Source of the DNA: Streptomyces monashensis
GTDB lineage: Bacteria; Actinomycetota; Actinomycetes; Streptomycetales; Streptomycetaceae
NCBI RefSeq assembly: GCF_001866665.1
Contig: NZ_MLYO01000009.1
Coordinates: 186,001-250,000 of the forward strand
Length of the DNA stretch: 64,000 nucleotides
Reading direction: 5' to 3'
Position numbers and translations under genes: made by a program. Of this stretch, positions 25,705-33,846 are shown piece after piece (the stretch's first letter is position 1; each line of letters starts with the position of its first letter). The notes beneath the pieces are model-generated. The model saw nothing but the letters and a program-made list of their open reading frames with translations, searched no databases and was not told where the DNA came from.

Positions 25705-27674
25705 GCCGACCGGTTCCGGCGTTCGGCTCCCAGGCGGGCGTAGTGGTCGATCAGCTCGGGGGTGTCGACGGCGGCAGGGTTGACGACCTGCTCGACCGGA
25801 GCGCCCTGGAGGAGGCGCTTGACGGGTACTTCGAGTTTCTTGCCGGTGCGGGTGTGCGGGATGCCCGGGACTTCGAGGATTTCGTCGGGGACATGGCGGG
25901 GCGAGACCCCGGTGCGGATCGCGTCCTTGATCCTCTCGCGGAGGGCGTCGTCCAGAGTCGCCCCGGGGGCCGGGACCACGAACAGCGGCATCCAGTAGCC
26001 GCCGTCGGGTTCTTCCGCGCCGATGACCAGGGCCTCGGCGATCTCGGGGAGGCGTTCGACGACGTCGTGGATGTCGGCGCTGCCCAGGCGCACCCCGTTG
26101 CGGTTCAGCGTGCTGTCGGAGCGGCCGTGGACGATCACCGAGCCGTGCCCGGTGAGCGTGATCCAGTCGCCGTGCCGCCAGACGCCGGGATAGGAGGAGA
26201 AGTAGGCGTCGCCGTAGCGGGTGCCGTCGGGGTCGTTCCAGAAGTACAGCGGCATCGACGGCATGGGCCGGGTGACCACCAGCTCGCCGACCTGGTCGGT
26301 GACCACGGCACCCTCGGCGTCATACGCGGCCAGCGCCACGCCCAGGTGCGGCGCGGACAACTCCCCCGCCCAGACAGGAGTGTTGGGCGCACTGCCCGCG
26401 AAGCCGGACACCACGTCGGTGCCGCCGCTGATGGACGCGAGCAGGGCGTGGGTGCCGACGTGGTCGCGGACCCAGGGGTAGGCGGAGGCCGGCAGGGCGG
26501 AGCCGGTGCAGCCGACCACGCGGATCGACGACAGGTCGTGCGCGGACGGGTCGATGCCGTACTTGGCCATGCCCAGGAGGTACTGCGGGCTGGTGCCGAA
26601 GACGGTCACCCGGTGGCGCGCGGCCAGCTCCCACAGGACGTCGAGCTTGGCGAAGGGCGCCGGGCTGCCGTCGTAGGTACAGGTCGTGGCGCCCGTCAGC
26701 AGGGTGGAGGCGACCAGGTTCCACATCATCCAGTGGGTGGTGGTGTACCACAGGAGGCGGTCACCGGGGCCGAGGTCGGAGTGCAGCGCGAGGGTCTTCA
26801 GGTGCTCCAGCAGGACGCCGCCGTGGCCGTGGACGATGCCCTTGGGCAGGCCGGTGGTGCCGGAGGAGAACACCACCCACAGCGGGTGGTCGAACGGAAC
26901 CGGTGCGAAGATGAGTTCCTCGCTACGGGTGGAGGCGTCCTCCCAGGGAATGATCAGCGCATGGTGGTTCTCCGGGGGCCACGGCAGGCCCATGTGGTCC
27001 ACCAGCAGCGTCGCCTTCAACGTCGGCAGGGCGCGGGCGAGTTCGAGGGCGGCCTCGCGGCGGTCGTGGGTGGTGCCGTTGAAGAGGTAGCCGTCGGCGG
27101 TGATCAGGACGGTGGGTTCGAGCTGGGCGAACCGGTCGGCGGCGGCCTTGGGCGCGTAGTCCTGTCCGCACACCGACCACACGGCGCCGAGACTCGCCGC
27201 GGCCAGGAACGCGACGATCGCGTGCGGGGTGTTGGGCAGGTAGCCGACCACCCGGTCGCCCGGTCCCACGCCCAGGTCGCGCAGGGTCGCTGCCACCGAG
27301 GCGACCTGGGCGCGCAGCCGCTGTCCGGTGACCTCGTACGCGGCGCCGGTCTCGTCCAGGGCCAGGATCGCCACACTGTCGTCCGGCACACGGCGCAGGG
27401 CGTGGTGGGCGTAGTTGAGGGTGGCACCGGGGAACCATCGGGCGCCCGGCATGGTCTCCTCGGCCAGGACCCGCTCGTACGGCGTGTCCGCGTCGATGTC
27501 GAAGTACTCCCACACCGCACCCCAGAAGCCCTCCAGCTCGGTGACCGACCAGCGGTGCAAGGCGGCGTAGTCGGAGCCGTCGACCCCGACGTGCCGGGCG
27601 AAGTCCACGATCCGGCTGGCGGCCGCGTCCTCGGGGTCGGGGGTGAAGAACGGTTCCGGGTACGGCGTGTTCAT
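25701..27674 (-). CDS. acetoacetyl-CoA synthetase (acyl-CoA synthetase family)
   Basis: The 657-residue adenylate-forming ligase activates acetoacetate with ATP and CoA. It has the AMP-binding core FSSGTTGLPKGIVHGHGG, the acetyl/acetoacetyl-CoA-synthetase N-terminal cap (FWGAVWEYFDI, MPGARWFPGATLNYAHHAL), GDWITLTGHG, and a C-terminal Lys in HTRTGKKLEVPVK. Length and the TTTHWMMWNL segment fit acetoacetate-CoA ligase better than acetyl-CoA synthetase. The ATG at 27674 overlaps the hydroxylase stop (ATGA). The synthetase would salvage acetoacetate released in the aromatic pathway and return it to thiolysis. Confidence 0.9.
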   Translation of the reverse strand: MNTPYPEPFFTPDPEDAAASRIVDFARHVGVDGSDYAALHRWSVTELEGFWGAVWEYFDIDADTPYERVLAEETMPGARWFPGATLNYAHHALRRVPDDSVAILALDETGAAYEVTGQRLRAQVASVAATLRDLGVGPGDRVVGYLPNTPHAIVAFLAAASLGAVWSVCGQDYAPKAAADRFAQLEPTVLITADGYLFNGTTHDRREAALELARALPTLKATLLVDHMGLPWPPENHHALIIPWEDASTRSEELIFAPVPFDHPLWVVFSSGTTGLPKGIVHGHGGVLLEHLKTLALHSDLGPGDRLLWYTTTHWMMWNLVASTLLTGATTCTYDGSPAPFAKLDVLWELAARHRVTVFGTSPQYLLGMAKYGIDPSAHDLSSIRVVGCTGSALPASAYPWVRDHVGTHALLASISGGTDVVSGFAGSAPNTPVWAGELSAPHLGVALAAYDAEGAVVTDQVGELVVTRPMPSMPLYFWNDPDGTRYGDAYFSSYPGVWRHGDWITLTGHGSVIVHGRSDSTLNRNGVRLGSADIHDVVERLPEIAEALVIGAEEPDGGYWMPLFVVPAPGATLDDALRERIKDAIRTGVSPRHVPDEILEVPGIPHTRTGKKLEVPVKRLLQGAPVEQVVNPAAVDTPELIDHYARLGAERRNRSA

Positions 27675-29269
27675 CGCGTCGTGCTCCTCAACAGGCTTTT
27701 CTCGGCGGTCCGTGGGGAAGGGTGGGGGCTGCGTGTGGTGTGCAGCAGGGACGCCCAGGCGGCGGCGTCCGTGACGTCGCGGCCGCCGGCCGGGACGACG
27801 TCCAGGACGACGCGGTCGGGGCGCAGCAGTACGGCGTCCGCCCGGCCGGCGTGCAGCCAGGCGGCGAGCGTGCCGTCGTCGCGCACGTCGGCCACGGGGA
27901 TCGCTCTGACGCCGAGCCCGTGGGCGAGCGCGGTCAGCGAGGGCCACGGGTCGGAGGCGGTCAGGACGGTGAAGGAGTCACCGAGCACCTCGTCGAGACG
28001 GGCGCGCCGACCGTCGGCGTTCACCCAGGGCTGCGGGCAGTGGGTGCCCGCAAGACCCCGGCGGGCACGACGCCGCACCAGGGGCCCCGCGGTCAGGGGC
28101 GGGCTGAGGTCACGGCCGGCCAGTTCGGTCAGGCCGGGGATACGGCATGCGGCGGCCAGCAGGTTGCGGCGCAGTGCGGCGGCGCCGTCCTGGCCGCCGG
28201 TCATCGCCCAGCCCATGGCGACCGCGAGCCGGATCACATGCCGTGCGTGCGGCTTGCGCTCGCTCTCGTAGGTGTCCAACAACCCTTCTGTCGCCCCCTG
28301 TTGGAGGACGCGGGCGAGCTTCCAGGTGAGGTTGTAGGCGTCCCGCAGACCGGAGCACAGCCCCTGTCCGATGAAGGGCGGGGTGAGGTGGGCGGCGTCG
28401 CCGAGGAGGAAGACGCGTCCCTTGTGCCACCGGTCGGCGACGCGCGCCCGGAAGGTGTACTGCGTCTTGCGGACGACCTCGAAGTCCCCGTCGTACGAGG
28501 GCGGCACCCACGGGGCGACCAGCTCGCGTACCGGCTCGTCCCCGTCCCGCAGCCGGAACTCCCAGCGGTAGCGGTCCTCGCCGACGCGCATGAAGGTCGC
28601 CGGCCGGTCCGGGTCGCAGACCTGGTCGACCCCCTCCCAGCAGCGGACGTCGGCGTGCGTCCGGACGTCGACGACCGTCCAGTGCTCCTCGAAGCGCAGG
28701 TCCTCCCAGACGGCGCCGATGGCGTCGCGGGTGATGCTGTTGGCGCCGTCGCAGCCGAGGACCGTCTGCGCCCACAGGTGATGCTCGCCGTCGTCGTCGC
28801 GGTAGGTCACGCGCACGGGGCCCCCGGTGTCGGGGCCGACGGCGGTGACCTCGGCGCCGCCCCGCAGTTCGCACTCCGGGCGCCGGGCCAGGGCGTCGCG
28901 CAGCAGGCGCTCCAGCTCGGGCTGGTCGAACATGCTGGTCTGCGGATAGCCGTGATGGCCGTGTCGGGAGCGCCGGAACTCGGCCATCACCCGGTGCCGG
29001 GCGTCCAGCAGCCGCAGGCCCTTGGCGGGACGGGAGATGGCGGCGAACTCCTTTTCCAGGCCGGCGGCCTGGAGGATCCTGCACACCTCGTCGTCGGTGG
29101 CGACGGCGCGTGGCAGCGGGTAGATGTCCCGGTGGCGCTCCAGGACGACGCTGCGGACTCCCCGCCGGGCGAGGAGGAGGGCGGCGGTCACGCCCACCGG
29201 CCCCGCGCCGATGATCACGACGGGTGCGTGCTGTGCGGAGTGCGGGGGTGGGGGCTGGTCGGCGGTCAT
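27671..29269 (-). CDS. FAD-dependent aromatic hydroxylase (MhpA-like)
   Basis: The 532-residue class A flavin monooxygenase has FAD-binding VVIIGAGPVGVTAALLLARR near residue 20, the DG motif VLGCDGANSITR, and GDAAHLTPPFIGQGLCSGLRD at the second FAD site. A C-terminal thioredoxin-like domain (about 400-520) is typical of the phenol-hydroxylase/MhpA branch. It should add a hydroxyl group next to an existing phenolic OH, making the catechol for ring cleavage. 3-(3-hydroxyphenyl)propionate is the best-known substrate of the type; the real one is unknown here. It lies 20 nt after the FAH-family gene and overlaps the synthetase by 4 nt. Confidence 0.9.
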   Translation of the reverse strand: MTADQPPPPHSAQHAPVVIIGAGPVGVTAALLLARRGVRSVVLERHRDIYPLPRAVATDDEVCRILQAAGLEKEFAAISRPAKGLRLLDARHRVMAEFRRSRHGHHGYPQTSMFDQPELERLLRDALARRPECELRGGAEVTAVGPDTGGPVRVTYRDDDGEHHLWAQTVLGCDGANSITRDAIGAVWEDLRFEEHWTVVDVRTHADVRCWEGVDQVCDPDRPATFMRVGEDRYRWEFRLRDGDEPVRELVAPWVPPSYDGDFEVVRKTQYTFRARVADRWHKGRVFLLGDAAHLTPPFIGQGLCSGLRDAYNLTWKLARVLQQGATEGLLDTYESERKPHARHVIRLAVAMGWAMTGGQDGAAALRRNLLAAACRIPGLTELAGRDLSPPLTAGPLVRRRARRGLAGTHCPQPWVNADGRRARLDEVLGDSFTVLTASDPWPSLTALAHGLGVRAIPVADVRDDGTLAAWLHAGRADAVLLRPDRVVLDVVPAGGRDVTDAAAWASLLHTTRSPHPSPRTAEKSLLRSTTR

Positions 29270-29289
29270 GTGCGGCTCACCTCGGGTCC

Positions 29290-30228
29290 CTATTTGGCGT
29301 CCGTGACGGGCGTGCGCTGCTCACCGAGGTCGATCCGGCCGTCCGGGGTCGAGATCGTCGCCGTGATCACGTCACCCGTGCGCAGGTAGTGCGGGTTGCG
29401 GGCCTGGCTCTTGAAGAACACCTTCCACTTCGCGGCGGGCGGTAGCAGCGAGCCGATCTTCTCCACCGCCTTGGGCGGAGCCTTGAGGGCCGTGCCGCCA
29501 GGGGTACCGGTCAGCAGCAGGTCGCCGGGTTCCAGGGTCTGGAACCGCGCCAGCAGGGTCAGGGCCTGCGCCGGGCGGACGATCATGTCCGCGAGGGTGC
29601 GGTCCTGGCGCAGCTCGCCGTTGACCGACAACGTCACCCGCAGGTCGAGGAGATGGGCGAACTCCTCCGGCTCCAGCAGGGTCAGGTACGGGCCGGTCGG
29701 AGTGAAGGTGGGGTACGACTTGCTCTCGTAGAACTGTGTCTTGGTGAGCTGGACGTCACGGGCGCTGACGTCGTTGGTGATCACGAGCCCGGCGACGTAC
29801 GACGGCAGGTCCCGCTCCTCGACGACAGTGCCGACAGGCAGCGCCGCGCCCATGACGAGCCCGAGTTCGATCTCGTAGTCGAGGAACTTCACGTGCGACG
29901 GTCGGACCACGGCCTGAGCGGGTCCGCTGACCGAGCCGGACGCCTTGCGGAAGAAGGCGGGCGGAATGTCGCCGGTGAAGCCTGAATCACGGGCGTGACT
30001 GCGGTAGTTGACCATCTGTGCGACCACCCGGCAGGGGGTGGTGACCGGCGAGAGGACGACCAGGTCGGCGACGGGCGTGCCCGCGTCGTCCGAACGAGCC
30101 GCCTCGTGCACGGCGGCGCGGTCGGCGATCAGTTCCGCGGTGGTCGCGGCTTCGGTGTCGACGGGTACGGCGCGGTGGCCGCGGACGACCCACCAGCCGT
30201 CGGCGGTGCGCAGGACGTTGGTGCTCAT
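29290..30228 (-). CDS. fumarylacetoacetate-hydrolase-family protein
   Basis: The 312-residue protein has a short N-terminal domain and the FAH fold. Metal ligands are visible in FLDYEIELGLVMG (two Glu) and TNDVSARDVQ (Asp), and LLLTGTPGGTALK is the conserved loop. The family cleaves acylpyruvate-type C-C bonds or isomerises and decarboxylates ring-fission products. Between dioxygenase and hydroxylase genes it is the likely second step after ring opening. The unusual C-terminal insert AAKWKVFFKSQARNPHYLRT is seen in a subgroup whose exact reaction I do not know. Confidence 0.9.
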   Translation of the reverse strand: MSTNVLRTADGWWVVRGHRAVPVDTEAATTAELIADRAAVHEAARSDDAGTPVADLVVLSPVTTPCRVVAQMVNYRSHARDSGFTGDIPPAFFRKASGSVSGPAQAVVRPSHVKFLDYEIELGLVMGAALPVGTVVEERDLPSYVAGLVITNDVSARDVQLTKTQFYESKSYPTFTPTGPYLTLLEPEEFAHLLDLRVTLSVNGELRQDRTLADMIVRPAQALTLLARFQTLEPGDLLLTGTPGGTALKAPPKAVEKIGSLLPPAAKWKVFFKSQARNPHYLRTGDVITATISTPDGRIDLGEQRTPVTDAK

Positions 30229-30257
30229 GTCAGTGCCTTTGTGAGAGGTCGGGGGTT

Positions 30258-31403
30258 TCAGGAGCTCGCGGCCTTGAGCAGGCCGAACAGGCGTGCGCGG
30301 TCCATCTCGTTGTCGCCGCGCAGGGCCTCGAACACGTCGCGGATCCGCTGCGGGGAGGGGCTCGCGCCGAGGAAGTCTCGAGTGGCCGGCGGACCCCACT
30401 GGGCCAGCCCGCTCGTGGACATCGGCGCCCAGCCGGGTTCGACGTCGCAGGAGAACAGGTCGCCGTCGGCGAAGTGCTCCAGCATGAAGTGGTCGGGGTC
30501 GCGCCAGTAGTCGAAGAGCTGACTGCCCTGGATGTGCCGACCGATCCCCCAACTGCGCTTGTAACCGCGCTCGTTGAGGTACTCGCCGCCGACCGCGATC
30601 GAGTCCAGGTCGGTCACCTGGTAGGCGGAGTGGACATAGCCGGTGCCCGGCCCCAGATGCATGGCGAGGGTGTGGTGGTCGGCCGGCACGCTGCCCAGAT
30701 CGCAGCGGACGAACGCCATCGTCGGACCCCGGTCGCGCTGGCCGTCCAGGAAGAGGAAGTCGGACACGATCATGCCCAGGGTGTCCAGGTACCAGTCCAG
30801 GGCCCGGGCGAACACCCGGGTCTCCAGGACGACGTGGCCGAGGCGCTGGATCCGGGACGGCTCGCGCGGCGGCCGCTGGGTGGCGTTCGTACGGCGGTGA
30901 TCCGTACCGAAGTTGAGCAGCAGCGGCCGCTGCTCGGGCAGCGCCGGCAACTCAGTGCCGCAGTGCACCACCCGCACCGGGAAGCCGGACGGGTCGAGCA
31001 GGTCGACCGCCTTGCCACCGCCGGGCACGTCGGTGTCCCGCACGGACGTGCCGGTGGCGCGCGCCAGCCGGTCGAGGTCGGCCCGCTCGGCGGCACGGAA
31101 CGCCGGGCCGATGAACCGGGACGTACGCCCGCGTCGGATCACCATGCAGGGCGATCCGGCGAAAGTGCCGCGCAGCCACACCTCCCCCTCGGTACGCGCG
31201 GCGATCTGGAAGCCGAAGTCGCGGGCGAAGACCTCGGCCCGGTCCAGGTCCGGCTTCTCGAACTCCAGCCAGGCCAGGTCGGCGACCTTGATCAGCGGGT
31301 TCCGAGCCCTCCCCGGATGCTCACCTCGCAGGGCGCCCTGTTCGCTGTGGAGGTCCTGGTGGGCCGTCTTGACGTCAGCCCCGTGGACGCGGGTTTCAGA
31401 CAT
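30258..31403 (-). CDS. extradiol ring-cleavage dioxygenase (VOC fold)
   Basis: The 381-residue vicinal-oxygen-chelate protein has two glyoxalase-like modules. The Fe(II)/Mn(II) ligands appear in the second module: His in LGHVVLETR, His in DHHTLAMH and Glu in HFMLEHFAD. It should insert both atoms of O2 next to the diol of a substituted catechol (2,3-dihydroxybiphenyl-dioxygenase type). ATG 31403 has CGGAGGG 4 nt upstream. It is the first gene of the operon, facing the TetR at 31538 across a palindrome-rich promoter. Confidence 0.9.
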   Translation of the reverse strand: MSETRVHGADVKTAHQDLHSEQGALRGEHPGRARNPLIKVADLAWLEFEKPDLDRAEVFARDFGFQIAARTEGEVWLRGTFAGSPCMVIRRGRTSRFIGPAFRAAERADLDRLARATGTSVRDTDVPGGGKAVDLLDPSGFPVRVVHCGTELPALPEQRPLLLNFGTDHRRTNATQRPPREPSRIQRLGHVVLETRVFARALDWYLDTLGMIVSDFLFLDGQRDRGPTMAFVRCDLGSVPADHHTLAMHLGPGTGYVHSAYQVTDLDSIAVGGEYLNERGYKRSWGIGRHIQGSQLFDYWRDPDHFMLEHFADGDLFSCDVEPGWAPMSTSGLAQWGPPATRDFLGASPSPQRIRDVFEALRGDNEMDRARLFGLLKAASS

Positions 31404-31443
31404 GGTGCCCTCCGAGCAACATTGCCGTAATGAGGAAATCATC

Positions 31444-31517
31444 AACTGTGACAGTTCTGTCGTCAAGCCGTTCGCGACAGGAAATGATGAATTCATCAGG
31501 ACTGCGATCGCGATCGC
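31444..31517. promoter_or_regulatory. three perfect palindromes in the aromatic-operon promoter
   Basis: AACTGTGACAGTT (31444-31456; 6+1+6), TGATGAATTCATCA (31485-31498; perfect 14 bp) and GCGATCGCGATCGC (31504-31517; perfect 14 bp) occupy the 134-bp gap between the dioxygenase and TetR starts. The first two are AT-richer than the surroundings and are the likely TetR operators. Confidence 0.65.
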
Positions 31518-31537
31518 CCTGCCGATAGACTCTGCGC

Positions 31538-32173
31538 ATGCCTACGTCAGCCCCGCCCAGCAACCGATTCGAGCGACGCCGCGCCGAGACCCGTCGGGCG
31601 CTCGTCCGCGCGGCCCGGCAGATACTCGCCGAGACCGGGGACACCGGCGCCAGCATCCAGGCGATCGCCGAGCGCGCCGACGTCGGCTTCGGCTCCTTCT
31701 ACAACCACTTCGAGTCGAAGACGGAACTGTTCGAGGCGGCCGTGGTGGACGCCCTGGAGGAGTTCGGCCAGAACTTCGACGAGCACCTGGCGGGGATCGA
31801 CGACCCGGCCGAACTGCTGGCGGCGGGCTTCCGGCTCAGTGCGCGGATGGCCGAGTCCCACCCGGAGCTGATGCAGGTCCTGCGCCGCCGCGGCCTCGGG
31901 CACATCCACTCGGACAACGGCCTGGTCTCCCGGGCACTGCGTGACCTCCAGGTCGGCATGGCGTCCGGCCGCTTCACCGCCGTCGACCCGGCGGTCGCCA
32001 TGTCGGCACTGGGCGGAACGCTGCTGTCCCTGGTGGAGCTGAGGTTCGCCCGCCCCGACCTGAACGGCGACGAGGCCGCGGTCGACCTCGCCGAGATGGT
32101 CTTGCGCATGCTGGGTCTCCCGGCGGACGACGCGCACGAGGTCGCCCGGCGGCCCCTGCCCGACCTCGCCTGA
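31538..32173 (+). CDS. TetR-family repressor of the aromatic operon
   Basis: The 211-residue regulator has a helix-turn-helix (IQAIAERADVGFGSFYNHFE) and a helical C-terminal domain. It is divergent from the dioxygenase gene and probably represses the five-gene operon until a pathway intermediate binds. The ATG at 31538 lies 134 bp from the dioxygenase ATG. It ends 3 bp before the convergent LmeA-like gene. Confidence 0.92.
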   Translation: MPTSAPPSNRFERRRAETRRALVRAARQILAETGDTGASIQAIAERADVGFGSFYNHFESKTELFEAAVVDALEEFGQNFDEHLAGIDDPAELLAAGFRLSARMAESHPELMQVLRRRGLGHIHSDNGLVSRALRDLQVGMASGRFTAVDPAVAMSALGGTLLSLVELRFARPDLNGDEAAVDLAEMVLRMLGLPADDAHEVARRPLPDLA

Positions 32174-32176
32174 CCT

Positions 32177-32962
32177 TCACGCGACCGACGACGAACCCGG
32201 GCGGAAAATAACGGACTTGCCGGTGAAGCGGGCATCCGTCCCGCTCTCCGTGGGAGTCACCGAACGCAGGCGCAGGCCCTCGGGGACGTTCTGGAGCGGG
32301 ATGGGCTTCGACAGGGCCTTGTCGAGCAGCACCTTGGCCGGAGGGATCAGTTCGCCTTGCGTGACGCGGATGTCCGAGAAGGCGATGCGGTTGCCACTGA
32401 CCGCCGAGACGGCCGCGCTCACGGTCACGTCCCCGGCGAGCGGCAGACTGGCCGTCGCGTCGACCCGTCCCGGCTTGTCGCCCTGTGAGATCCGCACGCC
32501 GAGGGCGCTCGACAGGTCGTCGTAGGACAGGAAGGCGGTCGCCTCGACGCTGCGCGCATGGGCCTTCTTGGCGTTCCCTGAGGTCTTGAGCCCGTCCAGG
32601 CCGACGGTCAGCTTCGTCACCGGCAGCGGCCGGGTGGTTCCCCGGGCCGGTATGTCGTCCGCGGTGATGTCGACGTGCCGCAGGCTGCCCTGGGCCAGCT
32701 GAGTCAGCACAGGGAATCCGCCGACGTGCACCGAAGGTCGGCCAGGTGTGCCCATGCCTTCCTGGAACGCCTCGGCGGTACGGCTCTCCGCATGGGCCGC
32801 GGCGATACGGTCGGCCACGACGGCGCCGACCAGCAGCGCCGCCAGGGACGCGGCGATGATGATCCTGCGCCGCCTCCGGGGAGGGGGCGGGCTCGCGCAT
32901 ACGGCGGCGTCGCCGTAGTACGACTCGCCGACGAACTCGCCATCGGGCTGCGACTGGTACAT
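32177..32962 (-). CDS. DUF2993/LmeA-like membrane-anchored protein
   Basis: The 261-residue product has an N-terminal Arg-rich segment and one membrane helix (IIIAASLAALLVGAVVADRI, about 35-55), followed by an extracytoplasmic DUF2993 domain (about 65-261) with repeated Leu/Val-rich beta strands. LmeA in mycobacteria helps mannan/lipomannan elongation in the periplasm; Streptomyces homologues are uncharacterised. It lies 58 bp upstream of... the TetR gene is transcribed in the same direction before it, so they may be co-expressed. ATG 32962 is followed directly by MYQSQPDGEF. Confidence 0.85.
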   Translation of the reverse strand: MYQSQPDGEFVGESYYGDAAVCASPPPPRRRRRIIIAASLAALLVGAVVADRIAAAHAESRTAEAFQEGMGTPGRPSVHVGGFPVLTQLAQGSLRHVDITADDIPARGTTRPLPVTKLTVGLDGLKTSGNAKKAHARSVEATAFLSYDDLSSALGVRISQGDKPGRVDATASLPLAGDVTVSAAVSAVSGNRIAFSDIRVTQGELIPPAKVLLDKALSKPIPLQNVPEGLRLRSVTPTESGTDARFTGKSVIFRPGSSSVA

Positions 32963-33020
32963 GGTGTCCTCTCCATCTCTGTGACGTGCTCGGGAACTTC
33001 TTGGGACAGGTGTCCCGGAC

Positions 33021-33659
33021 CTAGGCGCCGACCGGCTCCGGCCGGCCGAGGCTTCGGACGCGGGTGACGGCGAGGTCGCCGTCCACACCCACGGCGATCA
33101 GGGCGGCAGCCGCGGTGCGCGTGCCGTCGTCGCTCCAGGTGCCGGCGTTGACGCACTCCAGGAGCCCCAGCAGATGACCCTCCAGCGCCCGGCTCAGCGG
33201 GTCGGCCGGCACGCTGGTCTGGAAGACCCCCTGCCGCTGCCCCCGGGCGATGATCGCCGCCGCCGTCTCGCGCGCGGGAGCCAGGACCTCGGTGACCCGC
33301 TCGGCCCCGAGGTCGTGTGGGGCCAGGCGGAGGAGCATGCGGTACCGGTCGCCGACGGGCCATACGGCGAGGACGAAGCGTGCCAGCGCCGTGACCGCGT
33401 CCGCGCCAGGAGCCCCCGGGTCCGCGAGCGCCTGCCGCAGTGCCCGCGCGGCGTCCTCCACCAGACCGTCCACGAGCGCGGCCCGGCCGTCGAAGTGGCC
33501 GTAGACCGTACGGCGCACCACCCCCGCGGCTTCGGCGATGTCCCCGAGGCTGCTGTCGGGGTCACGGCCGAGTTCCTGCCTGGCCGCTTCGAGGATGCGG
33601 GACCGGGTGAGGAGGCTGCGGCTGCGCCCTGGGGTGTCTACCCCGTACGTGCTGGTCAT
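33021..33659 (-). CDS. TetR-family repressor next to DHA2 exporter
   Basis: The 212-residue regulator has a helix-turn-helix (LGDIAEAAGVVRRTVYGHFD). It shares a long stretch (WPVGDRYRMLL) and overall layout with the TetR at 36211, so the two are paralogues on either side of the exporter region. It is divergent from the MFS gene, and the promoter between them contains two tandem TGCACATCGAYGGGCAA repeats. It likely represses the exporter and is released by a toxic ligand. Confidence 0.92.
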   Translation of the reverse strand: MTSTYGVDTPGRSRSLLTRSRILEAARQELGRDPDSSLGDIAEAAGVVRRTVYGHFDGRAALVDGLVEDAARALRQALADPGAPGADAVTALARFVLAVWPVGDRYRMLLRLAPHDLGAERVTEVLAPARETAAAIIARGQRQGVFQTSVPADPLSRALEGHLLGLLECVNAGTWSDDGTRTAAAALIAVGVDGDLAVTRVRSLGRPEPVGA

Positions 33660-33699
33660 GTCGGAACCTCCGGTCGACGGTGGGAGGGCGGTCGATACT

Positions 33700-33753
33700 T
33701 GCACATCGACGGGCAACAAACTAGTCTGCACATCGATGGGCAATTAACTGCCC
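33700..33753. promoter_or_regulatory. tandem 17-bp repeats and inverted repeat upstream of MFS exporter
   Basis: TGCACATCGACGGGCAA (33700-33716) and TGCACATCGATGGGCAA (33727-33743) are direct repeats with one mismatch and 27-bp spacing. GGGCA-ATTAAC-TGCCC (33738-33753) forms an inverted repeat overlapping the second copy. These are probable operator sites of the TetR at 33021. Confidence 0.65.
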
Positions 33754-33846
33754 GGTGCCTCGGGGGCCCATGGCCGCACCCGCACCGCTCACACCGATCC
33801 GCGAACCCACGAAGCCTTCGCTTCGCCTCCTGCCGAGGAGCTTTCG

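Noticed and set aside
25743..28271. 842-codon plus-strand frame
   Set aside because: It is antisense to the acetoacetyl-CoA synthetase and hydroxylase; Gly/Val/Arg composition is typical of a GC-rich shadow.
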